Positions 50,360 to 59,758 of a stretch of DNA of 64,000 nt are shown piece by piece. Position numbers and translations under genes: made by a program. Location: the NCBI GenBank assembly GCA_018607135.1, contig JABBCA010000095.1:1-64000 (forward strand). The letters are read 5' to 3'. This stretch comes from Opitutales bacterium (GTDB taxonomy: Bacteria; Verrucomicrobiota; Verrucomicrobiia; Opitutales; Coraliomargaritaceae). Each line of letters begins with the position of its first letter. The first letter of the stretch is position 1. The notes beneath the pieces were generated by a model, which worked only from the letters and a program-made list of their open reading frames with translations, searched no databases and had not been told where the DNA came from.

Positions 50360-51351
50360 ATATTCTCGAGATCCATAAAACTACACTGCTGAGAGTCCAA
50401 TACAGGCGCAGGCTTCATCGGCTGCAATGCATCATCGAAAGGCTCCAGAGTATCAAACCCAACTGCGCGTTGGCTAGCTCCAACTCGATTACCGAGAGTG
50501 AACGCATTATGTAAACCTACGCCCGTCTCAAACACTGAAGATAGAATCACACGATCTGCAACGGGCTTCAACCGGCATAACAATTGTGAAACATCCCCCA
50601 TAAGCGCAGGCTTCACCACCAGTGGCCCCTGCCAGCGCTCCAACCAATCACAGCCAGCTTCACCATTTAAAGATTCATCCAATGCGATGGAAACGCCAGA
50701 GGCGGCCATCATCTCGGCCATCACTGACTCGTGCCCTACAGCCAATGGCTGCTCTACGTATTCAATTTTATCAACGACTGGAGCAATCGCCACCAGCAAT
50801 CGCTGGAGCGTTTCAAGATCCAGCGAGCCATTTGCATCGAGGCGTAGCTGAGCTCCTTTGGGCATAATTTCAACGAGCTCTTGTAAACGATTCAGCTCTG
50901 CAAACACAGGCTCCACACCGATTTTCCACTTAAAATTGAGATACCCTTGCTTTATTTTGTTCTGCAAGGTGCCGATGGCCTTTTTACCTGCCGGCAAAAG
51001 AGCGGAGACCTCATACTTCACACCCAAAGATGATTCGTCCACGCCGACATTTTTAGCCATTTCAAATGCTGAACTAACGCCAAAGCGACAACAAGGGGCG
51101 CTCTGAGGAATGGCCGCCTCAGGGTTGGCCGCCAGTCGCAATAGGCTGTTGTAAGCAGTTTGTAGAGTCTCACTTCCAAATTCTGGGATTGGCGCCACTT
51201 CACCATAGCCAATTTGCCCACTTTCTTCGATTCGAATAATGAATCCCTCCCGCTCAGTCCACGTGCCATGGCCAGTTCGCAAAGGCTCACGAAACGCTCT
51301 GCGATAGGGTTTGAAGGCAAATTGACGACTCATTTCACTTACAAGTGTCAT
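50332..51351 (-). CDS. menC: o-Succinylbenzoate synthase
   Basis: MenC dehydrates SHCHC to o-succinylbenzoate. It is an enolase-superfamily member of 339 residues. The catalytic Lys is in LNFKWKIGV, the metal ligands are in LRLDANGSLD, EYVEQPL and ALDESLNG, and the second Lys is in LVVKPALMG. The ATG at 51351 is kept, and an ATG six codons later is equally possible. It is coupled to menE by overlap and divergent from guaB. No other men genes are in the window. Confidence 0.93.
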   Translation of the reverse strand: MTLVSEMSRQFAFKPYRRAFREPLRTGHGTWTEREGFIIRIEESGQIGYGEVAPIPEFGSETLQTAYNSLLRLAANPEAAIPQSAPCCRFGVSSAFEMAKNVGVDESSLGVKYEVSALLPAGKKAIGTLQNKIKQGYLNFKWKIGVEPVFAELNRLQELVEIMPKGAQLRLDANGSLDLETLQRLLVAIAPVVDKIEYVEQPLAVGHESVMAEMMAASGVSIALDESLNGEAGCDWLERWQGPLVVKPALMGDVSQLLCRLKPVADRVILSSVFETGVGLHNAFTLGNRVGASQRAVGFDTLEPFDDALQPMKPAPVLDSQQCSFMDLENIWKTLNQSS

Positions 51352-51391
51352 TTCTACTTGAGAAAAGACAATCTTTTGCTGGTGTTAGCAC

Positions 51392-52975
51392 ATGAAAGCA
51401 CCTGCTGAATATTCCAACGAAGACTACTATCAGTCCGCTGATCCGTTTTTCGTCAACAATTTACCCGTCGGTTTGACCTACGACGACGTCTCCCTTGCGA
51501 CGCTCTACTCCGATGTGCTACCGAGGCAGACGAACCTCGCAACCAGGCTTTCACCGACACTCGAGCTTCAGATCCCGATCATTTCATCCGACATGGATAC
51601 CGTCACCGAATCCAAGATGGCAATCCAAATGGCCCTCAACGGGGGCATGGGACTCATCCACTACAATATGAGCGATGAGAAGCAGCTTAAAGAAGTCGCA
51701 CGAGTGAAGAACCACATCCACGGCTACATTCAAGACCCAATCAAAGTCGGCCCAGATCAACGCATCAACGAAGTGCTCGAGTATATTCAAGAACGCGGAT
51801 TCGGCTTCAGCACATTCCCAGTTGTCGATGAGCACGATCACCTACTCGGCCTACTACCCGGTCGAGTCGTCAAACAACGCTACGCAGACCGCCTGGTCTT
51901 TGAGGCGATGACCCCACGCGAGAGCGTTTACACACTTCCAGAGCGTAAAATCCTCAACAACCCGATCAAAACTGCAGACGAGTTTTTCACCAAATACATG
52001 GGTATCCACAAGCTGCTTGTCGTCGACGACCATGACCGACTCTGCGGTTTATTCACCCTCAGCGATATCGAACGCATCAGTGAAGAATCCCAGCAATCCG
52101 TGAAGCCAGCACGTGACAATAATTTCCGCCTCATGTGTGGCGCCGCCATTTCTGCACATCGCAAATCAGACGGCCAACTCGATAGCGACCGTATTATAAG
52201 CCATGTCGCCAACCTTGTAGAAGAAGGCGTCGACGCCATCGCGGTTTCTACAGCACACGGGTTTTCTAAAGGTGTAGGTGACACAATTCGCATGCTGCGC
52301 GATGCATTTCCAGACCTCACCCTGATTGCTGGTAATGTCACCAGCGCAGAAGGAGTCGAATTCCTCGCAGACGCAGGAGCCAACACCATCAAAATTGGTC
52401 AAGGCCCCGGCTCCATCTGCACCACACGCATCGTAGCAGGTGTCGGCATCCCACAGATGACAGCCTTGCACTGCGCGGCAATGGCGGCTAGGAAAAAAGG
52501 AGTCACGATCCTCGCAGATGGCGGTATCACGAAGTCAGGCGACATGGTCAAAGCCCTCACACTCGCCGACGGCGTCATGTGCGGCAGCCTACTCGCAGGC
52601 TGCAACGAAGCACCCGGCCAATTGATGGAAATCAATGGCAAGCTCTACAAGCAATACCGCGGTATGGGCAGCAGCGCAGCCATGAAAGACGGCTCCGCAG
52701 CTCGCTACGGTCACGATCGCAAAGATGTTGCGACCAAGGCCGCAGCTGAAGGCATCGAGGCCTTGAAGGAATCAGTAGGGCCGCTCTCAGGCGTGCTCCG
52801 CGAACTTGTCGGCGGCATTCAATCCGGCATGGGCTACCTCGGAGCACCTGACCTCGCAACACTCCGCAAGAATGCACGCTATATCCGAGTCAGTCCCGCA
52901 GGCCAAAGAGAATCCGCACCACACGACGTCATCACCGTTAAGACCTCCGAATCTTCTAGCGACACCAGTAAATAA
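51392..52975 (+). CDS. guaB: IMP dehydrogenase
   Basis: GuaB oxidises IMP to XMP, the committed step to GMP. It has 527 residues, slightly longer than usual. The barrel opens with [19 protein letters not shown]. Two CBS modules (about 115-230; [37 protein letters not shown]) are inserted. Catalytic Cys343 is in [18 protein letters not shown], and the flap reads [10 protein letters not shown]. The C-terminal Ser-rich tail (SESSSDTSK) is extra. It lies 133 bp upstream of purA, so both branches from IMP are encoded side by side. Confidence 0.96.
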   Translation: MKAPAEYSNEDYYQSADPFFVNNLPVGLTYDDVSLATLYSDVLPRQTNLATRLSPTLELQIPIISSDMDTVTESKMAIQMALNGGMGLIHYNMSDEKQLKEVARVKNHIHGYIQDPIKVGPDQRINEVLEYIQERGFGFSTFPVVDEHDHLLGLLPGRVVKQRYADRLVFEAMTPRESVYTLPERKILNNPIKTADEFFTKYMGIHKLLVVDDHDRLCGLFTLSDIERISEESQQSVKPARDNNFRLMCGAAISAHRKSDGQLDSDRIISHVANLVEEGVDAIAVSTAHGFSKGVGDTIRMLRDAFPDLTLIAGNVTSAEGVEFLADAGANTIKIGQGPGSICTTRIVAGVGIPQMTALHCAAMAARKKGVTILADGGITKSGDMVKALTLADGVMCGSLLAGCNEAPGQLMEINGKLYKQYRGMGSSAAMKDGSAARYGHDRKDVATKAAAEGIEALKESVGPLSGVLRELVGGIQSGMGYLGAPDLATLRKNARYIRVSPAGQRESAPHDVITVKTSESSSDTSK

Positions 52976-53062
52976 TATATACCCGCAAAAATACGCGAAG
53001 TAACACTAAGAGATTATTTACGGATCTATCGCGATCACTCTACGTCCCGCAGAGAGATCTTC

Positions 53063-53108
53063 CAGCTTTTCCACATTTCAGCTTTTCAGACTTTCAGCTT
53101 TTCAGTAT
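53063..53108. repeat. Octamer repeat run directly upstream of purA
   Basis: Six consecutive 8-bp units end at the purA start: CAGCTTTT, CCACATTT, CAGCTTTT, CAGACTTT, CAGCTTTT, CAGTATAT, then the ATG overlaps the last unit's end. The unit matches the CAGCGTTT octamers at the end of trpB. Repeat expansion here would change the purA leader directly. Confidence 0.75.
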
Positions 53109-54656
53109 ATGCTCACACCATTTTCCTCTCAATTAATAGCCGATACGGGCATTTCCACTGGAGACGAAGGCAAAGGCCGCGTCATCTTGGAGATCGTTCA
53201 CGAACTCCGCGAAATCACAGGCCGTGAAGACTCCGTTGCTGCGGTCATGAAAGTCAACGGCGGCTCCAACTCAGGTCACACCGTCGCTGGACTGAAGCTC
53301 AACCTATTACCAGGTGGAGTCGCAGACCCGAAGGTTCCCTACCTGCCAATCGGTTGCGGCGTCGTCGCAGACCCACGTAAATTCTTATGGGAGAGCGCCT
53401 ATGCAGAACTCCATGGCCATGTCGCGCTCAAGCGCCTGGCGATCGATGAACGCTGCCTCATGTCTGACCCTTGCCACCGTCTACTCGATCTCGCATGGGA
53501 AGACTACCGAATCCACATTCAAAAAAGTCAGCCACGCGGATCCACTGGTCGTGGTATCACACCCGCTTATCTAGATGAAGTCGGACAGTTTCAAATCTGC
53601 TACGCAGATTTTCATGGCACCAAAGAAGCATTTACCAAGAAGATGCTTGGGCGTATCGACCGCGCAATGCGCATCATTGAGCACGTCTGCCAAGTCAGCC
53701 CCGAGCGTTGGCCCACTTTCTTTGAGACCTTAACGGGCGCAGAAACTCGTGCGAACTCAGAGGTCATCGAAGCCGGTAAATTCACCGCTAATGAATTCGA
53801 CTTTAGTCAATTTGCAGGCGATGCACCCTTCACCGTAAACGCTGAGCACCTGATCGAAGCCTATTGGAGTGCAGGTCAAATCCTATCCGACCAAATTGTC
53901 GACGTCCGTGAACTGATCCTGCGCGAGCAAGACAAGGGCAACTACATCATCGGTGAATTCGGCCAAGCTTACTGGCTAGATAAACGCCATGGTTTCCCGC
54001 CTAACGTAACCGCCTCGCACACCTTCACACCTGAGTTTTTTCAATCAGCAGGCATCCCCGCACAACCGATTCACAACGTCGGTTGTTGCAAAGCCTACGA
54101 TACAAAAGTCGGCACACACGTATTCATCTCTGAGATCGATCTCGACCACCCACTCAGCAAACAACTTCGCAAGATCGAGTTTGGTGCGACCACAGGACGC
54201 CAGCGCATGGTTGGCTGGTATGATGCAGTCGAAAAAGGCGATGCACTTCGCTATGGTGGCTATCAAGATCTCGTGCTCAATAAACTCGACGCACTCTCCC
54301 ACTCGGGTGACTGGCAAGGCGATCTGCAAATCTGCGTCGCTTACGAAGATGCTGACAGCAACGTAGTCTACCACGTGCCTCGAGACGATAACTATCGGCG
54401 GACGCTTAAACCAGTCTACAAGACAGTTCCAGGCTGGAGCGAGGACATTTCAGCAGTCCGCAGTTTTGAGGCGCTCCCACAAGCCGCAAAAGTCTATGTT
54501 GCAGAAATGATGAAAGCTTTAATTGAAGTCGCCAACCATGGCGATGAACATAAAGACAACATTCCAAATCTCCGCTATATTGGCGTAGGCCCTCAGCCCA
54601 GCCAGATCATAAAAGACGTTCCTGAAGTGGATGACCTCTTAAAATTAATCGACTAA
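53109..54656 (+). CDS. purA: Divergent adenylosuccinate synthetase
   Basis: PurA-family enzyme joining IMP and aspartate with GTP. At 515 residues it is about 80 longer than the E. coli enzyme. The P-loop GDEGKG with its catalytic Asp, the GHT His, and the C-terminal [16 protein letters not shown] and [11 protein letters not shown] are kept. Several substrate loops differ: NGGSNSGHT for [22 protein letters not shown] for [28 protein letters not shown] for EGAQGTLLDIDHG, and [13 protein letters not shown] for YSTRVGAGPFPTE. The neighbouring guaB supports an IMP substrate. An altered nucleotide or amino-acid substrate cannot be excluded. Confidence 0.82.
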   Translation: MLTPFSSQLIADTGISTGDEGKGRVILEIVHELREITGREDSVAAVMKVNGGSNSGHTVAGLKLNLLPGGVADPKVPYLPIGCGVVADPRKFLWESAYAELHGHVALKRLAIDERCLMSDPCHRLLDLAWEDYRIHIQKSQPRGSTGRGITPAYLDEVGQFQICYADFHGTKEAFTKKMLGRIDRAMRIIEHVCQVSPERWPTFFETLTGAETRANSEVIEAGKFTANEFDFSQFAGDAPFTVNAEHLIEAYWSAGQILSDQIVDVRELILREQDKGNYIIGEFGQAYWLDKRHGFPPNVTASHTFTPEFFQSAGIPAQPIHNVGCCKAYDTKVGTHVFISEIDLDHPLSKQLRKIEFGATTGRQRMVGWYDAVEKGDALRYGGYQDLVLNKLDALSHSGDWQGDLQICVAYEDADSNVVYHVPRDDNYRRTLKPVYKTVPGWSEDISAVRSFEALPQAAKVYVAEMMKALIEVANHGDEHKDNIPNLRYIGVGPQPSQIIKDVPEVDDLLKLID

Positions 54657-54659
54657 GCG

Positions 54660-54986
54660 ATGAACGTAAAAATAGTAGCAGCCTGCGAAGCGTATTCACG
54701 CGGCGATGGGGAAAAAGCGTTTCCTCTAATCTCTGAAGACGTGCAATGGCATATTGTTGGGGACCACACGATCATAGGGCTTGGTGGCTTGAAAGAAGTC
54801 TGCGCCGAAGCCGCAGCAGAAGGTAAGCCCAACTTCTCAAATACTCGCACCATCCAAGGAAAGCACCATGTAATCGTCGAAGGCTGCGACCTAGACCGCG
54901 ACGTGCATTATTGCGACATCTACACCGCTGAAGCAGGAAAGATTACAGAAATCACTTCCTATTGCTTAACGGCCTTGGAACAGTGA
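54660..54986 (+). CDS. SnoaL/NTF2-like small protein
   Basis: A 108-residue protein of the NTF2-like superfamily, SnoaL type: ACEAYSRGDGEKAFPLISEDVQWHIVG is the usual helix and first strand, and HYCDIYTAEAGKITEITSY is the typical end. These cone-shaped folds bind small molecules, some being isomerases or hydrolases, and the sequence gives no specificity. It starts 3 bp after purA and is surely co-transcribed with it. Confidence 0.75.
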   Translation: MNVKIVAACEAYSRGDGEKAFPLISEDVQWHIVGDHTIIGLGGLKEVCAEAAAEGKPNFSNTRTIQGKHHVIVEGCDLDRDVHYCDIYTAEAGKITEITSYCLTALEQ

Positions 54987-55057
54987 TCCAGACACTCCCA
55001 CCTGACCCTGCTGCGTCGATGGCCCTCGTATTCTGGAATCAAGTAAGGCCGCTAGAC

Positions 55058-55477
55058 CTACACTCCTTGATAGCTCAACACAATCCGTCGACTGTGTGAG
55101 CGCTCGCGATGCTCCCAAAGAAACACCCCTTGCCACGTGCCTAAACACAGGCGCCCATCTACAAATGGGATCACTTCAGCCGTTCGTGTTAAAGCCATCT
55201 TTATATGACTCGGCATATCATCGGGCCCTTCATAGGTATGCGTAAAATCTGGATCATTCTCTGGCACCATCCGATCCAGAAAGCGCTCTAGGTCTCGGCG
55301 AGCCGACGGATCCGCGTTCTCCATAATCACAAGACTGCTACTCGTATGGCAGCAGAACACAGCCACCGAGCCCTCTTGTAACCCAGACTCCCGAAGTCCT
55401 GCTTCGATTTCAGAGGTAAACTCCTTCGTCGACTTACCTGAGGCACAGACTCGTAGTTCTTTTGTGAATACGGGCAT
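55058..55477 (-). CDS. yjbQ: YjbQ family (UPF0047) protein
   Basis: A 139-residue member of the YjbQ/UPF0047 family, some of which have weak thiamin-phosphate synthase activity. The conserved core is present: VFCCHTSSSLVIMENADP, HTYEGPDDMPSHIKMALTR, and GRLCLGTWQGVFLWEHRERSHSR. The His-rich cluster and WQG motif are diagnostic. It starts 2 bp after the UbiB/AarF kinase gene. Confidence 0.93.
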   Translation of the reverse strand: MPVFTKELRVCASGKSTKEFTSEIEAGLRESGLQEGSVAVFCCHTSSSLVIMENADPSARRDLERFLDRMVPENDPDFTHTYEGPDDMPSHIKMALTRTAEVIPFVDGRLCLGTWQGVFLWEHRERSHSRRIVLSYQGV

Positions 55478-55479
55478 TG

Positions 55480-57123
55480 CTAATGTTTACGCAAGGTCGA
55501 GATCACGATATATAAACCAAGAATTCCCGAAACCAAAAAGCCTAGAATTCCAATCGCTGGGTAGCCCCACAACAATGGCTTCACACCCGTAGTAATGATC
55601 AAGGATGAACCGATCAAAAGAGATCCGATGATGATTCCGACCGTCAAGCGATTCATTGAAGCATTGAAAGTCTCCTGCAAGTCCTCCGTGCCCGTATGAT
55701 GGAAATTAATCTGCAGATCCTCTTCTTCCACACGCTGCAAGATGCGCTGCAAGTTCTCAGGAATTTGTTGCAGTCGTCGCAACATAGACAGCATCGGATA
55801 AAAAGTATGCTGCGCGATGCTAGAGACACTCCAACGCTCCTTACTCAATTGCTCCAAATAAGGCCTCGCTACCGCTTGTATGTCAAAGTCTGGATCCATC
55901 ATCCGCGCAGTTTCCTCCACGCAAAGTATCGCCTTAGAAAGTAGTGCATAATCTGGCGAGAGCTCCACGCCGTTAATGCCGAATATATAAAGCATTTCTA
56001 GGCCAACAGTGCCGATCTTCGTCCCTGATGGGCCAAATTCGCGATACTTGTTCAGCAACAAAGTCACTTCCTTCTCTATGGGCCGACGGTCAAAACGACG
56101 ATTATTTATCGACATCCGCTCCGCGACACGAATCACTTTCGAAGCGTCACGCGCCGTGATCGCAGCAAACAAATCTGCCAGATGGTGGCGCATCTCCAAA
56201 GTGATTTGCCCCGCTTGACCCCAATCTAAAAAGCAAATGCGCTGATCTGGAGTGACTAGGATGTTGCCAGAGTGCGGGTCCGAATGGAAGAAGCCTGTCC
56301 CCACAATTTGATGGAAGACCGAGTCCCCGCCAATACGAGCGAGCTTGGCAGCTTCTTCGCCTACATACGTAATTTTATCTGGTGAACAGCCATCGACCCA
56401 TTCAGTGACGAGTAATCGACGGGTAGTCAGCGCGCGGTTGACACGCGGAGCGAAGACTTCTGGCTTATCATTGAGTGCGTTGAATATCTCCGCGTTATCT
56501 GCCTCATTTTTGTAGTTTAATTCTTCATGTAGACGTGTTTCAGCCTCCCTCAACAAACTAGGTAAATTGTATGGTCGCAGATCCTCGATTCGCGCATGCA
56601 ACTGTTTCGCGAACCACCCAATAATTTCCATGTCAGCAGATATCGTCTTGTGGATGTCCGCACGTTGCACCTTTACGCTGACCCACTCACCAGTCGAAAT
56701 CAGTTTTGCTTTATATACTTGGCCTAAGGAGCCAGCCGCAGCGGGCTCAGTATCGAACTCTGCGAAAACATCCTCTATTTCACCATCGAGCTCTTTCATT
56801 AAGAGCGGCTTGATGACCTCGAATGACTGCGTGTCCACTTGGCTACGTAGCTTTTTAAGCTCCATGACCAATGGCTCCGGCAGCTTGTCTGGCCGAGTGC
56901 TCAAGATCTGGCCAAACTTCACAAAGATGGGTCCCAGTTCCTCGCACGCGTTCCGAACTCGCTCATAGGCAGTCAGGTGCGTCACTTTCTTTCGCACTAG
57001 ATTGCGCAACAGAAATTGCGGAGTATCTAGCTGTAGCAACAAATCTTCAAACCCCCAACGGACTAAGATTGCAACAATCTCAGGCGCTCGGACCGCATTG
57101 GATAGATAATTAAAAGGCTTCAT
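55480..57123 (-). CDS. UbiB/AarF (ABC1) family atypical kinase
   Basis: A 547-residue ABC1-type kinase-like protein, related to UbiB and COQ8, which support isoprenoid quinone synthesis. The KxGQ motif appears as VKFGQILSTRPD (residues 69-72), the Ala-rich loop as AAAGSLGQVYKA (about 128-139), and the catalytic loop as DPHSGNILV with DWGQ in place of DFG. Two helices end the chain (LTVGIIIGSLLIGSSLIITTG, YPAIGILGFLVSGILGLYI). With menaquinone genes nearby a quinone role is plausible, though members of this family are also found beside phasins, as here. Confidence 0.9.
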   Translation of the reverse strand: MKPFNYLSNAVRAPEIVAILVRWGFEDLLLQLDTPQFLLRNLVRKKVTHLTAYERVRNACEELGPIFVKFGQILSTRPDKLPEPLVMELKKLRSQVDTQSFEVIKPLLMKELDGEIEDVFAEFDTEPAAAGSLGQVYKAKLISTGEWVSVKVQRADIHKTISADMEIIGWFAKQLHARIEDLRPYNLPSLLREAETRLHEELNYKNEADNAEIFNALNDKPEVFAPRVNRALTTRRLLVTEWVDGCSPDKITYVGEEAAKLARIGGDSVFHQIVGTGFFHSDPHSGNILVTPDQRICFLDWGQAGQITLEMRHHLADLFAAITARDASKVIRVAERMSINNRRFDRRPIEKEVTLLLNKYREFGPSGTKIGTVGLEMLYIFGINGVELSPDYALLSKAILCVEETARMMDPDFDIQAVARPYLEQLSKERWSVSSIAQHTFYPMLSMLRRLQQIPENLQRILQRVEEEDLQINFHHTGTEDLQETFNASMNRLTVGIIIGSLLIGSSLIITTGVKPLLWGYPAIGILGFLVSGILGLYIVISTLRKH

Positions 57124-57381
57124 AACATGCGGCTATACCGCATTGAATGGGAAGGTTAGAAAGTAGATAAGTGAGAAGATTAGAGGTGTTGCTTTAGTGT
57201 TCGTCGTAATGCCGCGATTCCTGAGGATACGACGATCACTCGTCCGCGAAGTTTTTATACTAATACGGGAGTCATGTATTTACGATCTTCTGCAAGATAC
57301 GTAAGGCCTCAAATCGCGCTGCGAAACCAGCCATGCACCTTTCACCTTTGCACTCTCATAAGTTCGCCCGCCCAATAACGA
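57124..57381. other. 258-bp spacer with heptamers and a long-loop stem
   Basis: 57155-57182 parses as purine-rich 7-mers (GTTAGAA, AGTAGAT, AAGTGAG, AAGATTA) just upstream of the ubiB-like start. TCGTCGTA (57201-57208) pairs perfectly with TACGACGA (57228-57235) across a 19-nt loop. The rest is featureless. The region lies between the phasin stop and the kinase start on the same strand. Confidence 0.5.
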
Positions 57382-57396
57382 TTAGTCGTTATTGGG
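57371..57396 (-). terminator. Hairpin at the 3' end of the phasin gene
   Basis: CCCAATAACGA-TTAG-TCGTTATTGGG is an 11-bp perfect stem that contains the phasin stop codon. No T run follows on the minus strand, so it may protect or attenuate the transcript and not end it. Confidence 0.5.
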
Positions 57397-57696
57397 GAAC
57401 TCCTTATGCAGTTTGCCCTCAAGTTCAGTAACTCGTGCAATGAGCATATCCAGTTGATCTTGGGTCACCACATTGGCGCGATGGAGCATTTCGTTGAACA
57501 ATTTGCTCGCCTCCACTTTGGCTTTGTCTGTTTCAGTTTTACCTTCCTCCACGATCTTTTCAGACATGGCAGCAGCCTCTTCCTTGGTAAGCTTACCCTT
57601 TTCAACCAATTCATCCAGTGACTCGAGAACCTTATCTTTCGTCACGACAGCCAGACCTACACCAGCCAGCATTGTTTTTTTAACGAGATCTATCAT
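57382..57696 (-). CDS. Phasin-like helical protein
   Basis: A 104-residue protein counted from the ATG at 57696 (MIDLVKKTMLAGVGLA); the ORF-track extension of 15 residues lacks family features. A short hydrophobic start is followed by a Lys/Glu-rich coiled helix (LDELVEKGKLTKEEAAAMSEKIVEEGKTETDKAK, ending QLDMLIARVTELEGKL). This is the layout of phasins and polyhydroxyalkanoate granule-associated proteins. Genes like it often sit beside AarF kinases, as here. No PHA synthase is in the window, so a granule role is unproven. Confidence 0.65.
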   Translation of the reverse strand: MIDLVKKTMLAGVGLAVVTKDKVLESLDELVEKGKLTKEEAAAMSEKIVEEGKTETDKAKVEASKLFNEMLHRANVVTQDQLDMLIARVTELEGKLHKEFPNND

Positions 57697-57842
57697 AGTA
57701 TCTACAGAATACCTCGACTCATTGGAAATACAAGAACGCATAGTAAATACTGGTGAAATCGCACATTACTGACTTAGTGTCAGATTCAGCAGAATACTAG
57801 GAAAAGGTTGAATTAGGAGTCCTCTAACATTGAGATGATCGC

Positions 57843-59723
57843 ATGTCTATAAGCTCTGAAAACTCGATACGCCCCATTCATGGTGCAATCGGATTATTTA
57901 TACTTTTTATTTTAGCGATATTAACCGGCTGGAGCTGGCAACAGTGGAACCAGGTATGGGTTGAGCGCTCAGAAGGCTTTTTCCCTCCTGAGTGGCAAGG
58001 GGACGACACCGAAACACTCGCATGGAAATATCCAATTTACCGATCCAACGATAGCTACCACTGGGTCTATCTTGCAGATTCACTTGCACAGGGGAACTCA
58101 GAGGTGCTTCAGCACCGCAGCGACGAAGGGACACAGGAGGGTCGGCCCAATGCATGGAACTCAGGCCTTGCTCATCTACTCCGCCATGCGGGAAGTATGT
58201 ATGCGAGCACTCAAGATTGGCCTGCCGAACGTGGCATACACCACATTGCTCATTGGCTTGGTTCCATCCTAATCATCATTACCGCTGGCATGGGCATGTG
58301 GCTCACATCTCGGATTGCAGGTGCCTGGGCAGGGGCTCTCTTTGTGGGGCTCTTTTACTTCAACGCAGCAATCCATTGGGACTTTGCCTTTTCACGGTTG
58401 GACCATGAAGCACTCTTTCAGCTCTTTTTAATCATTCAACTATTCGGACTGGTCGGCGTGCTACGGCAAGACGCACTTTCCAGTAAGCGCTGGGCTCTGA
58501 TCGCAGGCATTGGCACCGCAGCATGCTGGTGGATTAGTGCCACTATGCAGATGGCAATAAGTGTATTCACCATGCTCGGTTGCCTTTGGGCATCCCACTA
58601 TAAAAAGCCAGAACACAAGGAAGCTAAAGTTGTCGACTTCTTAATTTGGGGAGGATCTGCCGCGATCGGCATACTCTTCGCATGCATAGTAGAGCATCGA
58701 AATCCATTTACAGCGTCTCTATCGGCCCTTCACCCCATCTTTGCATTGACCCAACTCGGAGCGTGCTCGGTGTGCGCTGCCGCAGCCCTTTACAATACAT
58801 TAAGTAAACGCATTCTGTTTCTCTTTGCAATTATAGCAGGCCTGACGCCACTCATTTGGATCGGCATCTACGAACACACGTCACACACATGGTTTGATCC
58901 AGTAATACGACGCATACATGATCACATTGTGGAATTCCAAAGCCCATTCCACAACGGCTCATGGCGTCAGCCCTTGTTTCTACAAGGCATTTTCATACTC
59001 GCGTGTTTCATCAGCACTGCGCCATGGAAGCGCCACAGTGGGCGTATGTTATTCATACTCAGTTTATGCCTCGCAGGGTTGGCATTGATGCAAACTCGAT
59101 GGCTGGGCATATTAGCAAGCGTTTCAACGATTGGACTCTGTGTAGCGCTACTTAGATGCCATTACGCCAAATACGTCGCAACTGTCTCAATGCTATTACT
59201 GCTAGGTGGCTGGGCGTGGCAATGGAAGCACATTGAGGACAAACCAGGTATAATGTTTGTGACCGATATGTTTCTTCACGTGGGCGCCCGCGACTTGAAT
59301 TTAAACCTCGAACGACTTTCTCAAGGGCAGAAAACCAATGTCGCGATCCCCTATGCATTTTCGTCCAGCTCAGCTCTCTTTGAGACCGTTCGCCCGTTAG
59401 GCACCCTATACTGGGAAAACCGAAATGGCATTGACTCGAGCACGCAGCTATTTGCGACAGCTGATGACAATACAGCATTGGAAATAATTCGCCAACAGGA
59501 CATCGATTATTTAGCGGTTCAGCCCTTAGAGCTAGGGCAACCTTTCGTTGAAATGGTAACTTGGACCGCATTCGGTGAAACACATCCAAGGATACATGAA
59601 GACTCTCTGGCGTGGCGCTTATCCAACGCAGTCAACATACCAGCATGGTGTGAACCTGTCAGATTTTACGGCACTTTTGACCCGCAACGATTTTCGATGA
59701 GAATCTATCGAGTCTCTAAATAA
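57843..59723 (+). CDS. GT-C fold, STT3-like integral membrane protein
   Basis: A 626-residue protein with about 11-13 helices and a soluble C-terminal domain. It resembles STT3/GT-C glycosyltransferases in layout. An acidic site follows the first helix (RSNDSYHWVYLADSLAQG, Asp70). A second acidic pair lies in FSRLDHEALFQL (Asp187, Glu189), where STT3 has its DxE metal site. The C-terminal part contains LYWENRNGIDSSTQL, which may take the place of the WWDYG sector but does not match it. Transfer of a lipid-linked sugar is therefore an inference. It stands alone and ends in a strong shared terminator. Confidence 0.55.
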   Translation: MSISSENSIRPIHGAIGLFILFILAILTGWSWQQWNQVWVERSEGFFPPEWQGDDTETLAWKYPIYRSNDSYHWVYLADSLAQGNSEVLQHRSDEGTQEGRPNAWNSGLAHLLRHAGSMYASTQDWPAERGIHHIAHWLGSILIIITAGMGMWLTSRIAGAWAGALFVGLFYFNAAIHWDFAFSRLDHEALFQLFLIIQLFGLVGVLRQDALSSKRWALIAGIGTAACWWISATMQMAISVFTMLGCLWASHYKKPEHKEAKVVDFLIWGGSAAIGILFACIVEHRNPFTASLSALHPIFALTQLGACSVCAAAALYNTLSKRILFLFAIIAGLTPLIWIGIYEHTSHTWFDPVIRRIHDHIVEFQSPFHNGSWRQPLFLQGIFILACFISTAPWKRHSGRMLFILSLCLAGLALMQTRWLGILASVSTIGLCVALLRCHYAKYVATVSMLLLLGGWAWQWKHIEDKPGIMFVTDMFLHVGARDLNLNLERLSQGQKTNVAIPYAFSSSSALFETVRPLGTLYWENRNGIDSSTQLFATADDNTALEIIRQQDIDYLAVQPLELGQPFVEMVTWTAFGETHPRIHEDSLAWRLSNAVNIPAWCEPVRFYGTFDPQRFSMRIYRVSK

Positions 59724-59749
59724 AAAGGCCGCAGAAGTCTGCGGCCTTT
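59724..59749. terminator. Bidirectional terminator between convergent genes
   Basis: AAAGGCCGCAGA-AG-TCTGCGGCCTTT is a 12-bp perfect stem between two converging stops (59723 and 59759). A-rich flanks on the left give a T run on the minus strand, and the right arm ends in TTT on the plus strand, so it can serve both genes. Confidence 0.88.
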
Positions 59750-59758
59750 GAAAATAAA

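Noticed and set aside
51928-52392. 154-residue ORF antisense to guaB
   Set aside because: Shadow of a highly conserved gene with unlikely composition (Ser/Arg/Leu rich).
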